64,000 nucleotides of DNA from Candidatus Rickettsiella viridis (GTDB lineage Bacteria; Pseudomonadota; Gammaproteobacteria; Diplorickettsiales; Diplorickettsiaceae): assembly GCF_003966755.1 (NCBI RefSeq), contig NZ_AP018005.1:1515736-1579735 (forward strand), written 5' to 3'. This document shows positions 37,815 through 46,996 of this stretch, piece by piece (position 1 is the first letter of the stretch; each line of letters begins with the position of its first letter). Position numbers and translations under genes: made by a program. The notes beneath the pieces were generated by a model, which had not been told where the DNA came from, ran no database searches, and saw only the letters and a list, made by a program, of their open reading frames with translations.

Positions 37815-38441
37815 TTAACCCTTCACAACTTCAATATTTTTATCTTTAGGCAACACAAAGCGGAACGTTTGTGCATTAATAGCAGGGTTAAGCTTAACTT
37901 GTGAAAAATCGATTATGGTCTGTTGCCCCAATTTATCTATCAAGCGCATTTCACGCAATTGATTTTGCTGAAAAATTAAAGTTATTGAACGAAACAACGC
38001 ATTGTTGTCTTTAGGTATTAAATAAAAGCCCTGAACGTCCATCAAAAAATTGACATTAAACTGTTTTGTTAAGTTGTTAGGAGAATCACTCAATAACGCA
38101 GCGGGAGTGTTCGCTGCCATTGTTTGCTGCTTTTGTATCATCACTTGTTGCAAACCGATGTCATAAAACCAAATACGCTGTCCATCGGCAATTAACAATT
38201 GTTTACTCGGCGCTGTCACTTCCCATCGAAACCGTCCGGGTCGTTGTAAGATCATTTGGCCGCTGGTTTTCTGCAGAATTTGCCCTCTGCCGTCCATCAC
38301 CGTTTGGGTAAAATTAGCCTGCAAACTTTGTAAGCGATTTAATAAGCTGGTTAATGCTTGTGATGCTGAAGCCGCATAAACGAGTTGGGTTGGCAGCAAT
38401 AAAAAAAATATAAAAATATTTAATCGATAAATAAACTTCAT
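37815..38441 (-). CDS. lolA: Outer-membrane lipoprotein carrier protein LolA
   Basis: LolA ferries lipoproteins from LolCDE across the periplasm to LolB. The 208-residue product has a signal peptide (LNIFIFFLLLPTQLVYA, cleavage near residue 25) and the LolA pattern LQANFTQTVMDGRGQILQKTSG, RPGRFRWEVTAPSKQLLIADGQRIWFYD. GAGG precedes ATG 38441; an ATG at 38474 would place extra residues before the signal peptide. Confidence 0.92.
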   Translation of the reverse strand: MKFIYRLNIFIFFLLLPTQLVYAASASQALTSLLNRLQSLQANFTQTVMDGRGQILQKTSGQMILQRPGRFRWEVTAPSKQLLIADGQRIWFYDIGLQQVMIQKQQTMAANTPAALLSDSPNNLTKQFNVNFLMDVQGFYLIPKDNNALFRSITLIFQQNQLREMRLIDKLGQQTIIDFSQVKLNPAINAQTFRFVLPKDKNIEVVKG

Positions 38442-38517
38442 AAGCAAAAAGCACCTCAAAATAGCTTGGCCCACAACAGAATAGGCTATTTGCCCAACAA
38501 TGTGTACTATTCTAATA

Positions 38518-39228
38518 CTATATACCTATCGTTTCTAAAACACCTAACAAAGCTTCATAGTTAATTAAAGACGAAAAAACGCTTAAATTAATCTCTTGTA
38601 GATACGGAAAAAACCCTAAATAAGGCATGGGAAATGAAGACTTAAGAAAGTTAATATTTTCTTCAATACAATGCATCATGGGGTCAACCTGATTAGCTAT
38701 CCAGCCAATGACGGGAAGCTGTCGTTGCTGTAGATAGTTCCAAGTTAATAGCGCCTGATTTAAACAACCTAAGCGCATACCCACCACCAGAATAATAGGA
38801 AACCCCATTATCTGAACCAAATCGGCAAAGTTCTCTTTTTTATTTAAAGGCACACTAACACCACCTACGCCCTCAATAACGCCATAATCCGCTTGATAAC
38901 TCAATGCTAGCTGACAAGATTGTGTGATAGCCGAAACACTTAAAAGACGTTTTTCCCGCTCTGCTGCAATGTGGGGTGCTATTGGATCCACAAAACAAAA
39001 AGGATTGACCTGCTGGTACGGCAAACAAATACTTGCCGCCTTTTGTAAACAAATCGCATCGTCGCTGCGCAAACCCATCGGGGTTAATTGAGCGCCACTA
39101 GCAATTGGCTTTAATCCAATAGTCGATAGCCCCTGTACTTTTAGCCCTGTTAATAAAGCCCCCGCGGCTATTGTTTTCCCAACACCCGTATCTGTGCCTA
39201 GAATAAAAAAACTTTTGCTAGCCATCAT
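38518..39228 (-). CDS. bioD: Dethiobiotin synthetase BioD
   Basis: BioD closes the ureido ring of dethiobiotin from DAPA, CO2 and ATP. The 236-residue protein has the P-loop FILGTDTGVGKTIAAGAL (residues 7-24), KPIASGA, and GVIEGVGGVSVPLNKKE. It is the last gene of the bioB-bioF-bioC-bioD series on the minus strand, 30 bp after the bioC region. Confidence 0.95.
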   Translation of the reverse strand: MMASKSFFILGTDTGVGKTIAAGALLTGLKVQGLSTIGLKPIASGAQLTPMGLRSDDAICLQKAASICLPYQQVNPFCFVDPIAPHIAAEREKRLLSVSAITQSCQLALSYQADYGVIEGVGGVSVPLNKKENFADLVQIMGFPIILVVGMRLGCLNQALLTWNYLQQRQLPVIGWIANQVDPMMHCIEENINFLKSSFPMPYLGFFPYLQEINLSVFSSLINYEALLGVLETIGI

Positions 39229-39258
39229 TTTTAACCATTAACTTTAACGTAGAGATTT

Positions 39259-40142
39259 TTAATTTTTTCTGCGTCCGCCAATTTCTGGCACGGATATTCG
39301 TATTTCGCTCGAACCTTGTTTAGCTTCAATGGCTTCCTGCGTCGCAGTCCATGCATGACCATAGATAATTTCCCAAGTGGCGGGCAACTTCCCTGCCGAA
39401 GTACGAAAAACATCATACGCTTGAATCAATGTTTGCAAGGATCGCTTCGGTGTTAAACCACGGTGTCTGTCGATGGAAAGATTCTGTACGCCCAGTTCTT
39501 TGAGTTCCCTCATCAAAAAAAAATATCAGAATAGAGTAAAGTAAAATAATCCACATCCATCACCGGATCAGCAAACGCTGCCTGAAGTAAACTATCGCCT
39601 AGATCGTGCATATCGGGAAAAACATGCACATGCGATTTATCATCTACTTGCGCCCAAGAATAACGTAGCTCTTTTAATGTGTCCGCGCCTACGATTGAAA
39701 ATAATAATAAGCCACCTGGCTTTAAGACACGATGAAGCTCACTAAGCGTTGCTGAGAAATCGGTACTCCAATGTAACATCAGGTTGGAATAGACTAATTC
39801 AAAACTATGGGTTTGAAAGGGTAAAGATTCTGCCTGACCGCCTAAACAATGGAACTTAGAAAACTCATCTTTTGTTTTTAGCGCTTGTGCTTGTTTAAGC
39901 ATTCCAAATGATTGATCAAAACCAATAACTTCAGCCAGTGGATATATTTTTTTTAGACAAGCCGTAGCATGACCTGTGCCACAACCCAAATCTAAAATCG
40001 TTTTCGGTTGTAACCGAATGCCTTGCAAGCGTTCTAATAAGTCATTTGCCACCGTGCGCTGTAGAACAGCAGCTTTATCATAGCTAAGCGCCGCCCTATT
40101 GAAACGAGAAGCAATTTTTTTTTCATCTAATTGATTTAGCAT
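39259..40142 (-). pseudogene. bioC: Malonyl-ACP O-methyltransferase BioC, frameshifted at a T9 run
   Basis: BioC methylates malonyl-ACP so that fatty acid synthesis can make the pimeloyl moiety of biotin. Frame 39513-40142 holds the N-terminal 209 residues with SAM motif ILDLGCGTGHAT and the block LVYSNLMLHWSTDFS. It then stops after DYFTLLYSDIFF. Frame 39259-39516 continues with MRELKELGVQNLSIDRHRGL and the rest of the C-terminal region. The join is a T9 run on the minus strand (A9 at 39515-39523); T10 would give an uninterrupted protein of about 294 residues. It lies between bioF and bioD as expected. Confidence 0.85.
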
Positions 40143-40152
40143 AGTTTTTTAT

Positions 40153-41304
40153 CTACGCGCGATGCAACCCGATCGCGATTCGTTCTAATAAGCTATCGAT
40201 ATCATTTTCTGAATGCAAGGCACTTAAACTTATTCGCAAACGCGAGGTATTTTTCGGTACGGTGGGCGGCCGAATCGCATTCACTAAAAAGCCATTTTGC
40301 CGTAAGTGTGCCGCTAATTTCATAGCTCGCTCAGGTCCCCCAAGTAAAATAGGCTGAATAGGGGTCTGGGATGCCAAGATCGGTAATTCTAACTGTTTAG
40401 CGGTGTGTTTAAAATGCTCAATCAAATAACACAGCTTTTTTCTACGCCAATCTTCCTTCTGGAGCAACAATAAGCTGGTATGTGTTGCTTTAGCAATAGC
40501 CGGCGGCAACGCGGTGGTATACATATAGGGGCGTGAAAATTGAGTTAAATGCTCTATAATGGTTTCACTTCCTACCACAAACCCACCAAAACTCCCTAAG
40601 GATTTACCAAAGCCTGCCGATAAAATATCTGGCTTTAACCCAAAATATTCGCAAATACCCGCACCTTTTTCACCTAATACACCTAAGCCATGCGCATCGT
40701 CTACTAATAATAAAGCTGAATGATTTTTTGCTGTTTCAATCAAATCTGGCAAGGCCGCTAAATCACCATCCATACTAAATACACCATCGCTTACAACAAA
40801 TGACTTTCGCCCGGGAGAATCTGTCAATTGCTTAGTTAAACTCGGAATATGGTTATGTTTATAGCGTTTAAAGGAAGCACCGGAAAGCCTTGCCGCATCG
40901 ACTAAGGAAGCATGATTTAACCTATCACCAAATATACTATCATGTCTATTTGCTAAGGCCGTTAAGATACTTAAATTGGCCATATAGCCAGTAGAAAAAA
41001 CCAACGCCTTTGGGTAACCGCTAAATTCTGCTAAAGCTTCTTCTAACTCACAATGAATGCGACTATAAGCACCCAGAAAATGCGAAGAACCGCTACCAAG
41101 ACCATATTCATCAGCTGTTTGTTTAAACACCTTAATAACATCAGAGTGTTGACTTAGTCCTAAATAATCATTAGAACAAAACGAAATCAGCTTTTTCCCA
41201 CCATAAAGCCGCTGTGTTCCTGATACACCTTGCAAAACAGCACGCGTTCTATAGAGCCCGGCCTGTTTATGTTGCGTTAGTGAATCTTCTAACAGGAATG
41301 GCAT
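40153..41304 (-). CDS. bioF: 8-amino-7-oxononanoate synthase BioF
   Basis: BioF condenses pimeloyl-ACP with L-alanine (PLP enzyme). The 383-residue protein has [12 protein letters not shown] near residue 42, [19 protein letters not shown], the PLP-contacting [14 protein letters not shown], and the lysine region [13 protein letters not shown]. The start overlaps bioB by 16 bp, and bioC begins 10 bp after its stop. Confidence 0.97.
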   Translation of the reverse strand: MPFLLEDSLTQHKQAGLYRTRAVLQGVSGTQRLYGGKKLISFCSNDYLGLSQHSDVIKVFKQTADEYGLGSGSSHFLGAYSRIHCELEEALAEFSGYPKALVFSTGYMANLSILTALANRHDSIFGDRLNHASLVDAARLSGASFKRYKHNHIPSLTKQLTDSPGRKSFVVSDGVFSMDGDLAALPDLIETAKNHSALLLVDDAHGLGVLGEKGAGICEYFGLKPDILSAGFGKSLGSFGGFVVGSETIIEHLTQFSRPYMYTTALPPAIAKATHTSLLLLQKEDWRRKKLCYLIEHFKHTAKQLELPILASQTPIQPILLGGPERAMKLAAHLRQNGFLVNAIRPPTVPKNTSRLRISLSALHSENDIDSLLERIAIGLHRA

Positions 41305-42275
41305 GTATTTAATTCGGTATCAGCTAACACGGGGATCAGATTCAGCTTTTCTAATAACGCACGATCTTGATCAGGCGCAACATTTGCCGTGGTTAATAAT
41401 TTTTCACCATAATGAATCGAATTAGCTCCAGCAAAAAAACACAGCGCTTGTGCTTCTTCACTCAAGCTATCGCGCCCTGCAGATAAACGCAACATACTAA
41501 AAGGCAATATAATTCGTGCGACAGCCACCATACGAATAAATTCAAATGAATCAACCGCTACTTTGTCTGCTAATGGTGTTCCTGGAATCGGAATTAATTT
41601 ATTTAAGGTGACACTTTTAGGATGCTCAGGAAGATTAGCTAATTGTTGCAACAAACCTATTCGATCTTCTCGGCTTTCACCCATACCAATAATACCACCA
41701 CAACACACATTAATGCCTGCTGCACGCACTTGTGCCAAGGTTTGCAATCGCTCTTCATAGGTTCGTGTCGATATAATTGTTTTATAGTATTCAGGTGATG
41801 TATCTAGATTATGGTTGTAATAATCTAATCCGGCCTGTGCTAGTTGACGAGCCTGTTCCTCTGTCAACATGCCTAAGGTAGCACAAGCTTCTAAATCCAA
41901 TGCTTTTATAGCCGTAACCATCGCTAATACATCCGCAAACTCTTTTTTAGGGGGGCTGCGCCAAGCAGCCGCAATACAAAACCGACCTGCTCCTTGTTCT
42001 TTCGCTTTTTTTGCAGCGACCTTTACCTGATCTAATGACATTAAGGGCTCTCTCTTTAAGCCCGTATTATAATGACCACTTTGCGGGCAATAGGAACAAT
42101 CCTCAGGACAAAGACCTGTTTTTACATTCAGTAAAGTACTTATTTGAACGGCATTGGGACGAAAAGAGTGACGATGCGTCGCATGGGCGTGAAAAATTAA
42201 ATCATTAAATGGCTTTTCAAACAGTGATTGAATTTCATTGCGGATCCAATCATGACGAACCTCTACATTTAACAT
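41289..42275 (-). CDS. bioB: Biotin synthase BioB
   Basis: BioB is the radical-SAM enzyme that inserts sulfur into dethiobiotin. The 328-residue protein has the radical-SAM cysteines in [19 protein letters not shown] (CxxxCxxC), the second-cluster residues in the ACATLGML and [12 protein letters not shown] regions, and the arginine of LSAGRDSL. It is the first gene of the minus-strand biotin operon and has its own promoter upstream. Confidence 0.98.
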   Translation of the reverse strand: MLNVEVRHDWIRNEIQSLFEKPFNDLIFHAHATHRHSFRPNAVQISTLLNVKTGLCPEDCSYCPQSGHYNTGLKREPLMSLDQVKVAAKKAKEQGAGRFCIAAAWRSPPKKEFADVLAMVTAIKALDLEACATLGMLTEEQARQLAQAGLDYYNHNLDTSPEYYKTIISTRTYEERLQTLAQVRAAGINVCCGGIIGMGESREDRIGLLQQLANLPEHPKSVTLNKLIPIPGTPLADKVAVDSFEFIRMVAVARIILPFSMLRLSAGRDSLSEEAQALCFFAGANSIHYGEKLLTTANVAPDQDRALLEKLNLIPVLADTELNTCHSC

Positions 42276-42303
42276 ACTAGATTCTTATACCAAGAAAAAT
42301 AGC

Positions 42304-42332
42304 AACATAAAATGAATAACTACCCTTGTCAA
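42304..42332 (-). promoter_or_regulatory. Promoter of the bioBFCD operon
   Basis: On the minus strand a perfect -35 TTGACA (42327-42332) is followed after 17 bp by TATGTT (42304-42309), 28 bp upstream of the bioB ATG. A full BirA operator was not recognised, though part of the promoter (TTGTAAAAGTTGACAA) has operator-like half-sites. Confidence 0.6.
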
Positions 42333-42484
42333 CTTTTACAAAACACGCCTTTTACGATCGATTTTACTTCAAATAGTATAAAATACGTGTGTGAAGGTAG
42401 GGAGCGGCAATACAGACACCCCGTAAATTGGATTACTGCTGCATTTTATTCTCGCTTAATTTTAATTGAGATACTTTATAACAA

Positions 42485-42513
42485 TTGTCGAGCTCATTTA
42501 TATAGAATATAAC
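42485..42513 (+). promoter_or_regulatory. Candidate promoter of the unknown three-gene cassette
   Basis: TTGTCG (42485-42490) and TATAAC (42508-42513) are separated by 17 bp, and the -10 ends 67 bp before the ATG at 42581. The 305-bp gap to bioB holds this and the bioB promoter and nothing else I can identify. Confidence 0.4.
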
Positions 42514-42580
42514 ATTGTAAGTGCATTTTAAGTATCTTAGAATGAATGGGTAAGGGATACCAACATAAGGAGTGAATAAC

Positions 42581-43057
42581 ATGTATAAAAATGTGAATAA
42601 ACAGCAGGAAAACCAATCAATTGAGAAATTGAATGCAGACATTACGCAACTTAAAAACCATTTAGAAGAAAAAGAAAAACAATTAAAAGAAATAATTCGA
42701 AGAAAACGCGTGGAAAGAGAAGCCTCCCGAGATACTACGGCTGAAAATAGACTTGGGCAAGCACTTAAGCATGTTCTTGTAGATATTGGTAGCATCCATA
42801 TTTATGTATATCCGGATACAACTATTGTTACTTTACCTTTGATGCACAAAGCTTCTCGTGAAATTCACAATCTATTTACTTCTTTTCTTAAAGCAGATCT
42901 TTTAAAATTTGAAAAGATATTTCCACGATTTGGGAACATTGAAGAAATAAAGATTAGTTTTCCGTCAACTAGTTTACCAGACTTTGAGGAAGGAATGAGG
43001 CTGAGTGCAGGCGTAGATCTTAGCCAGGATAGATGTCGTATACAAGCCGATTGTTAA
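42581..43057 (+). CDS. Unknown protein with N-terminal coiled coil, cassette gene 1
   Basis: A 158-residue product with a strongly predicted coiled coil at about residues 10-50 (IEKLNADITQLKNHLEEKEK, very charged) and a globular second half (HIYVYPDTTIVTLPLMHKAS). No domain recognised. AAGGAG precedes ATG 42581 with good spacing; a GTG at 42572 overlaps that site. The stop is followed directly by the ATG of the next gene (TAAATG), so the three genes to 43592 appear to form one unit inserted between bioB and the UbiA-family gene. Confidence 0.6.
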   Translation: MYKNVNKQQENQSIEKLNADITQLKNHLEEKEKQLKEIIRRKRVEREASRDTTAENRLGQALKHVLVDIGSIHIYVYPDTTIVTLPLMHKASREIHNLFTSFLKADLLKFEKIFPRFGNIEEIKISFPSTSLPDFEEGMRLSAGVDLSQDRCRIQADC

Positions 43058-43384
43058 ATGAAAACCAATCAATTATTTTGCTATTGGCTTCAAGGCTACT
43101 TCGAAATTGGTATAAACGTCACGATACAGCGTAATGGCTTGCGGTTGATCAAAAACCAGTTGGATTTAATTGAAGAGCCATTAGACACTTTTACTTCTTG
43201 GCTCAAGGATGTGTGTGACTATATTAAGCGTTTTGGTTATAGCAATGCCCTTTGCGCGCATTTTTCGCCTATTATCGAGCTCTCACTGAACTCGGTATTT
43301 CATCATGTAATTGATAACAGCTACGTCACCGAAACGCCGCGGGAAGTACTCCATCGCATTCACGATGGAAAATATAATGACTAA
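43058..43384 (+). CDS. Small unknown protein, cassette gene 2 (phage-like)
   Basis: A 108-residue protein opening with MKTNQLFCYWLQGYFEIG, followed by IKNQLDLIEEPLDTFTSWL. The pattern of Phe-x-x-Trp-Leu-x-Gly-Tyr, then Ile-x-x-x-x-x-Leu about 25 residues on, recurs in cassette gene 3, so the two are probably paralogues. It recalls small phage-encoded proteins in tail or lysis regions, but I cannot name a family. It starts immediately after gene 1. Confidence 0.55.
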   Translation: MKTNQLFCYWLQGYFEIGINVTIQRNGLRLIKNQLDLIEEPLDTFTSWLKDVCDYIKRFGYSNALCAHFSPIIELSLNSVFHHVIDNSYVTETPREVLHRIHDGKYND

Positions 43385-43592
43385 CGAAGAATTTAGAGCA
43401 TGGCTACTTGGTTATGTTACGTTGACAGGCGATCTCCCGCTAAACCAAAAACAAATAAAAATTATCGAAAACCACGCCAATTTAGTTTCTGCAGTAGATA
43501 AGTTTTTAACACCTGAAAACCAAATGATTATTGATGGTATACAGGCAGGCCAACGCGTAGGCGCGTGTTTATTACAGTTAGGCGTGGTTTAA
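43377..43592 (+). CDS. Small unknown protein, cassette gene 3 (paralogue of gene 2)
   Basis: A 71-residue protein, MTNEEFRAWLLGYVTLTGDL, then NQKQIKIIENHANLVSAVDKFL. It shares the WLxGY and Ile/His-Leu pattern with cassette gene 2. I chose the ATG at 43377, which overlaps the gene 2 stop by 8 bp, over an upstream start at 43311. It ends 4 bp into the convergent UbiA-family gene. Confidence 0.55.
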   Translation: MTNEEFRAWLLGYVTLTGDLPLNQKQIKIIENHANLVSAVDKFLTPENQMIIDGIQAGQRVGACLLQLGVV

Positions 43593-44494
43593 ATGGGTAG
43601 TGCACATAGACTAATCACCACTATCAAACCAACCATAATCCAACTAAATTTATCTCTTACTGTAAACACCACCGGATCATCATGGATTTTTCCTTGCTGC
43701 GCGAAATACCATAGCCGTCTAAGCCAAACAAACAAACAAGGACAAATCAACCATAACAACAAAGGGGTTTTATAGAGAAATAAAACCTTATTGGAATGAA
43801 TATAAAAAATAAAGGTTAAAATCGCTAAGTACGCGCTCGTATGACCTAAAAAAACCAGTCTCGCACTATCTATCAGTCCATAAGCACGACCTACGAGCGT
43901 CTCTTTATTTTCTAATTTTGCATCGTAAAGTTCTGCGTAACGCTTAAGCAACGCTAAGCTAGAAAAGAAAAATAACACGAAAATAATTAACCATAAGGAA
44001 TAACCATTTTCAACCAGCGTCATCCCTGCAAAAACCCGTATAGAATACAAAATAGCTAATAATATGACGTCTAACCATTTTTGTTTCTTAATAAAAAAAG
44101 AGTACAGCAACGTTAATGAATAATAAGTGATCGCTGCTAAGAAAAAATTTAAAGGTAAATAAAGTGCAATACCTAATGCAAATACTAACAGACAGGGTGC
44201 GAGAATAAAACCAACAACCAGAGGAAGCTCTCCAGCCGCAAAAGGACGTTTTTGTTTTTTGCTATGTTGCTTGTCTTTTTCTAAATCAACTAGATCATTA
44301 ATCAAATAAGCGCTAGAAGCTAATAAACAAAAAACTAAAAATCCAATAACGCTATTTTTTAAAGAAGTCTGATCAAAATAGTGATGACCGACGAGAAGCG
44401 GAATAAATAATAAAAAATTCTTGGCGATATGGTAAGGGCGCAGTGCTCTAACACACGCTTTTACACGACTCACTTTTTTATTGTTTTTATTCAC
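43589..44494 (-). CDS. UbiA-family prenyltransferase
   Basis: A 301-residue integral membrane prenyltransferase with about eight helices. It carries the first Asp-rich motif SAYLINDLVDLEKDKQHSKK and the second-site region LLAILYSIRVFAG with KRYAELYD. The sequence is closer to decaprenyl-phosphate phosphoribosyltransferase-like UbiA members than to UbiA proper, which the ubi operon context elsewhere would not decide. The acceptor is unknown. It is convergent with the cassette and divergent from bioA. Confidence 0.82.
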   Translation of the reverse strand: MNKNNKKVSRVKACVRALRPYHIAKNFLLFIPLLVGHHYFDQTSLKNSVIGFLVFCLLASSAYLINDLVDLEKDKQHSKKQKRPFAAGELPLVVGFILAPCLLVFALGIALYLPLNFFLAAITYYSLTLLYSFFIKKQKWLDVILLAILYSIRVFAGMTLVENGYSLWLIIFVLFFFSSLALLKRYAELYDAKLENKETLVGRAYGLIDSARLVFLGHTSAYLAILTFIFYIHSNKVLFLYKTPLLLWLICPCLFVWLRRLWYFAQQGKIHDDPVVFTVRDKFSWIMVGLIVVISLCALPI

Positions 44495-44594
44495 AAGGGT
44501 TTCTCTGAAAAATTCTTATTTTTCTTAAAGTATGCTAATTTCCCTCCTTCTCTTTTAGAGGGATCCTTTAAAAACCCCACTTTTATCCTATTTT

Positions 44595-45911
44595 ATGAAT
44601 CTTATCAATCGAGACCTCCAACATATTTGGCACCCTTGCTCTCAGATGAAGGATTATCTTAGTTTCCCACCCTTAGTCGTCAGCAAGGCCTACGGGCCTT
44701 TTATTGAATTAGACAATGGGCTGCGCTTGATTGATGCCATCTCGAGTTGGTGGTGTAAATCACTGGGTCATAATCATCCTCGCTTAAAAAAAGCGCTTTA
44801 TGCACAGCTCGATCGTTTTGAACACGTCATTTTTGCCAATAGCACTCATGAGGTTATCGTTCAACTCTCGGAGAAATTAGCCCTACTTTCCCCAGGCCTA
44901 AATAAGGTATTTTATGCTAGCGAAGGCTCTTCTGCCGTTGAAATTTCATTAAAAATGGCGCTACACGCACAAAAAATTAAAGGTTTTTCACAACGTACGC
45001 AATTTACTGCGTTACAAAACGGCTATCATGGTGAAACCTTTATGGCACTCGGGCTAAGTGACCTAGGCCTTTATCATCAACCCTACGAACCCCAGCTTAT
45101 AAAGCCTCAGTTTATCTGTAACCTACCTTATGTCACTTCACGTGAAGATCCTTTATGGGAAGATTGCTCGGATTGCTGGCCGGCCATTGAAAAACAGCTA
45201 GAACAACAAGCTACCGTGCTTGCAGCCATTATCGTAGAACCGATTGTCCAGGGTGCCGGAGGCATGTTGATTTATAGCCAAGATTTTTTACGCCGGCTGC
45301 GAAAATGGACCCGAGAACAGGGTATTTATTTAATTGCCGATGAAATTATGACCGGACTGGGAAGAACAGGATTTGCTTTAGCCTGTGAGCATGCACAAAT
45401 ACAAGCAGATTTTATTTGTTTAAGTAAAGGCCTAACTTCCGGTTGGCTAGCTATGAGTGCTGTATTAACACGCACTGATATTTATAACCTTTTTTATGAT
45501 GATTATTCAATAGAAAAAAACTTTTTACACTCACATACTTTTAGCGGTAATGCTTTAGCCGCTGCCGTCGCATTGGAATGTTTAACGGTTTTAGAAGAAG
45601 AAAATATCTATTTGGAAGTTCAAAAAAAAGAAACTATTTTAAAAACGCTCATGCAAGAAGTAGCAGACATAACAGGGAAATTAACTAATATCCGCATCAT
45701 TGGCGCCATCGTAGCAGCTGATTTAGTTTTAACTACAGAACAAAAAAATCAGCGCGTTGGCTACCAAATATTTCAGGAAGCGATAAAAATGGGCGCTTGG
45801 CTACGCCCATTAGGTAATACAATTTATTGGTTACCACCTTTAAACATTGAAATATCTGTACTAGAGGAACTAAAGGACATCACTATTCAATCTATTAATA
45901 AATTACTTTAA
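44595..45911 (+). CDS. bioA: Adenosylmethionine-8-amino-7-oxononanoate transaminase BioA
   Basis: BioA transfers an amino group from SAM to KAPA, giving DAPA. The 438-residue PLP enzyme has DLQHIWHPCSQMKDY, AISSWWCKSLGHNHPRL, YASEGSSAVEISLKMALH, ADEIMTGLGRTG, the PLP lysine in ICLSKGLTSGWLAMS, and HSHTFSGNALAAAVAL. It is separated by over 2 kb from bioBFCD, whereas in many bacteria bioA lies divergently next to bioB. Confidence 0.97.
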   Translation: MNLINRDLQHIWHPCSQMKDYLSFPPLVVSKAYGPFIELDNGLRLIDAISSWWCKSLGHNHPRLKKALYAQLDRFEHVIFANSTHEVIVQLSEKLALLSPGLNKVFYASEGSSAVEISLKMALHAQKIKGFSQRTQFTALQNGYHGETFMALGLSDLGLYHQPYEPQLIKPQFICNLPYVTSREDPLWEDCSDCWPAIEKQLEQQATVLAAIIVEPIVQGAGGMLIYSQDFLRRLRKWTREQGIYLIADEIMTGLGRTGFALACEHAQIQADFICLSKGLTSGWLAMSAVLTRTDIYNLFYDDYSIEKNFLHSHTFSGNALAAAVALECLTVLEEENIYLEVQKKETILKTLMQEVADITGKLTNIRIIGAIVAADLVLTTEQKNQRVGYQIFQEAIKMGAWLRPLGNTIYWLPPLNIEISVLEELKDITIQSINKLL

Positions 45912-45918
45912 ATGAACC

Positions 45919-46275
45919 CTATTTAAGATTCAGATCAACTGATACCCCCTTTAACTTATCATTCCAACATACATCAGCAAACTGAGTGTCATTTGGCCAA
46001 TAGTCATTACAAGTAATCATTTGTTCATCAGGTGAAAATTTTTTATTATTTTTCTCACTTTTAAAAATAGCTTGTTTTAAATCAAGTATCTTACTATTTC
46101 CCGGCATGGCTTTTATAATTATTTTTTTATTCTCTTTAGCACACTTTTCATAATCCTTATTAGGACAGGGTGCATAGTATTTGACTGTAGCATCAAACGG
46201 AGGATAATCTTTGGCAAAAGCAGGAAGACTGATAAACATGGACAAAGAAAATAGACACAAAGTTTTTTTTAACAT
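45919..46275 (-). CDS. Small secreted protein of unknown function
   Basis: A 118-residue product with a clear signal peptide (MLKKTLCLFSLSMFISLPAFA, cleavage after Ala21). The mature part is about 97 residues and carries four cysteines (PCPN, KCAK, ITCND, DVCWND), which could pair in the periplasm. GGAG is well placed before ATG 46275. No family recognised. Confidence 0.65.
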   Translation of the reverse strand: MLKKTLCLFSLSMFISLPAFAKDYPPFDATVKYYAPCPNKDYEKCAKENKKIIIKAMPGNSKILDLKQAIFKSEKNNKKFSPDEQMITCNDYWPNDTQFADVCWNDKLKGVSVDLNLK

Positions 46276-46438
46276 TTTTTGCTCCTTGCAAATATACTGT
46301 AAAAAAATACAGCTTACCATTAAAAAAAACCATAAACTAAAAATTCAATAAATTGATTAATTTCAAACGCTCAAAACTCGATATAAGCTAGCTTTATGGC
46401 TAGAAGCAATTTTGATAGCATTCTAAAAAGATGATTTT

Positions 46439-46993
46439 TTAAATCTCCAAAGAATTCATTATCATTGAATTTGACTGTCTTTCGGCGAGCAATCGCCGCT
46501 CTCGGGTACGCCACCAATACCAAACAATGAATACACCCGCTATCTTGGCTAGCGATAAGATGGTAACACCCAACCAATTGAATTGATTTACAATAGCTAA
46601 AAACACTGCACTATCGATAGGCGAACTAAGGCTTGCTGACCAAAGTATACGTTGAGAAAGAGGACGACGCGTAAAAGTATAAACTGCCCAATCAATAAAC
46701 TCCGCAATAAGAAATGCACTCATACTGGCAATCGCCATTGCCTTATTGGCTAACCCATAACTCAGAATACTACCGATAAACATGGCAAATATCACTTTGT
46801 GTTGCAGCTCGCGTTGAGCAAAATCACGCAACACATACACAACGCCCACTGTCCAATCCATAGGAGATACTTCTGAACCATGTATATTAGTCAGAGGCAT
46901 ATAAGAAAATAACGTATTTATTAAAACAATTAAAACAATATACGTTAAACTGTATTTATAATTTATTAAAAATTTATTTATTTTTTTCAACAT
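46439..46993 (-). CDS. VUT-family membrane transporter (YhhQ-like, queuosine precursor)
   Basis: A 184-residue polytopic protein with about five or six helices, containing the VUT/YhhQ-like segment VGVVYVLRDFAQRELQHKVI and ASMSAFLIAEFIDWAVYTF. E. coli YhhQ imports queuosine precursors. I chose ATG 46993; an extended start at 47125 would translate a palindromic repeat. The highly charged C-terminus ends MIMNSLEI. Confidence 0.75.
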   Translation of the reverse strand: MLKKINKFLINYKYSLTYIVLIVLINTLFSYMPLTNIHGSEVSPMDWTVGVVYVLRDFAQRELQHKVIFAMFIGSILSYGLANKAMAIASMSAFLIAEFIDWAVYTFTRRPLSQRILWSASLSSPIDSAVFLAIVNQFNWLGVTILSLAKIAGVFIVWYWWRTRERRLLAERQSNSMIMNSLEI

Positions 46994-46996
46994 TAT

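Noticed and set aside
39231..39416. Minus-strand open frame overlapping the bioC C-terminus
   Set aside because: It is out of phase with the bioC continuation and has no family features.
42313..42350. BirA (biotin) operator at the bioB promoter
   Set aside because: Half-sites like TTGTCAAC occur, but the second half at the required spacing has too many mismatches to call.
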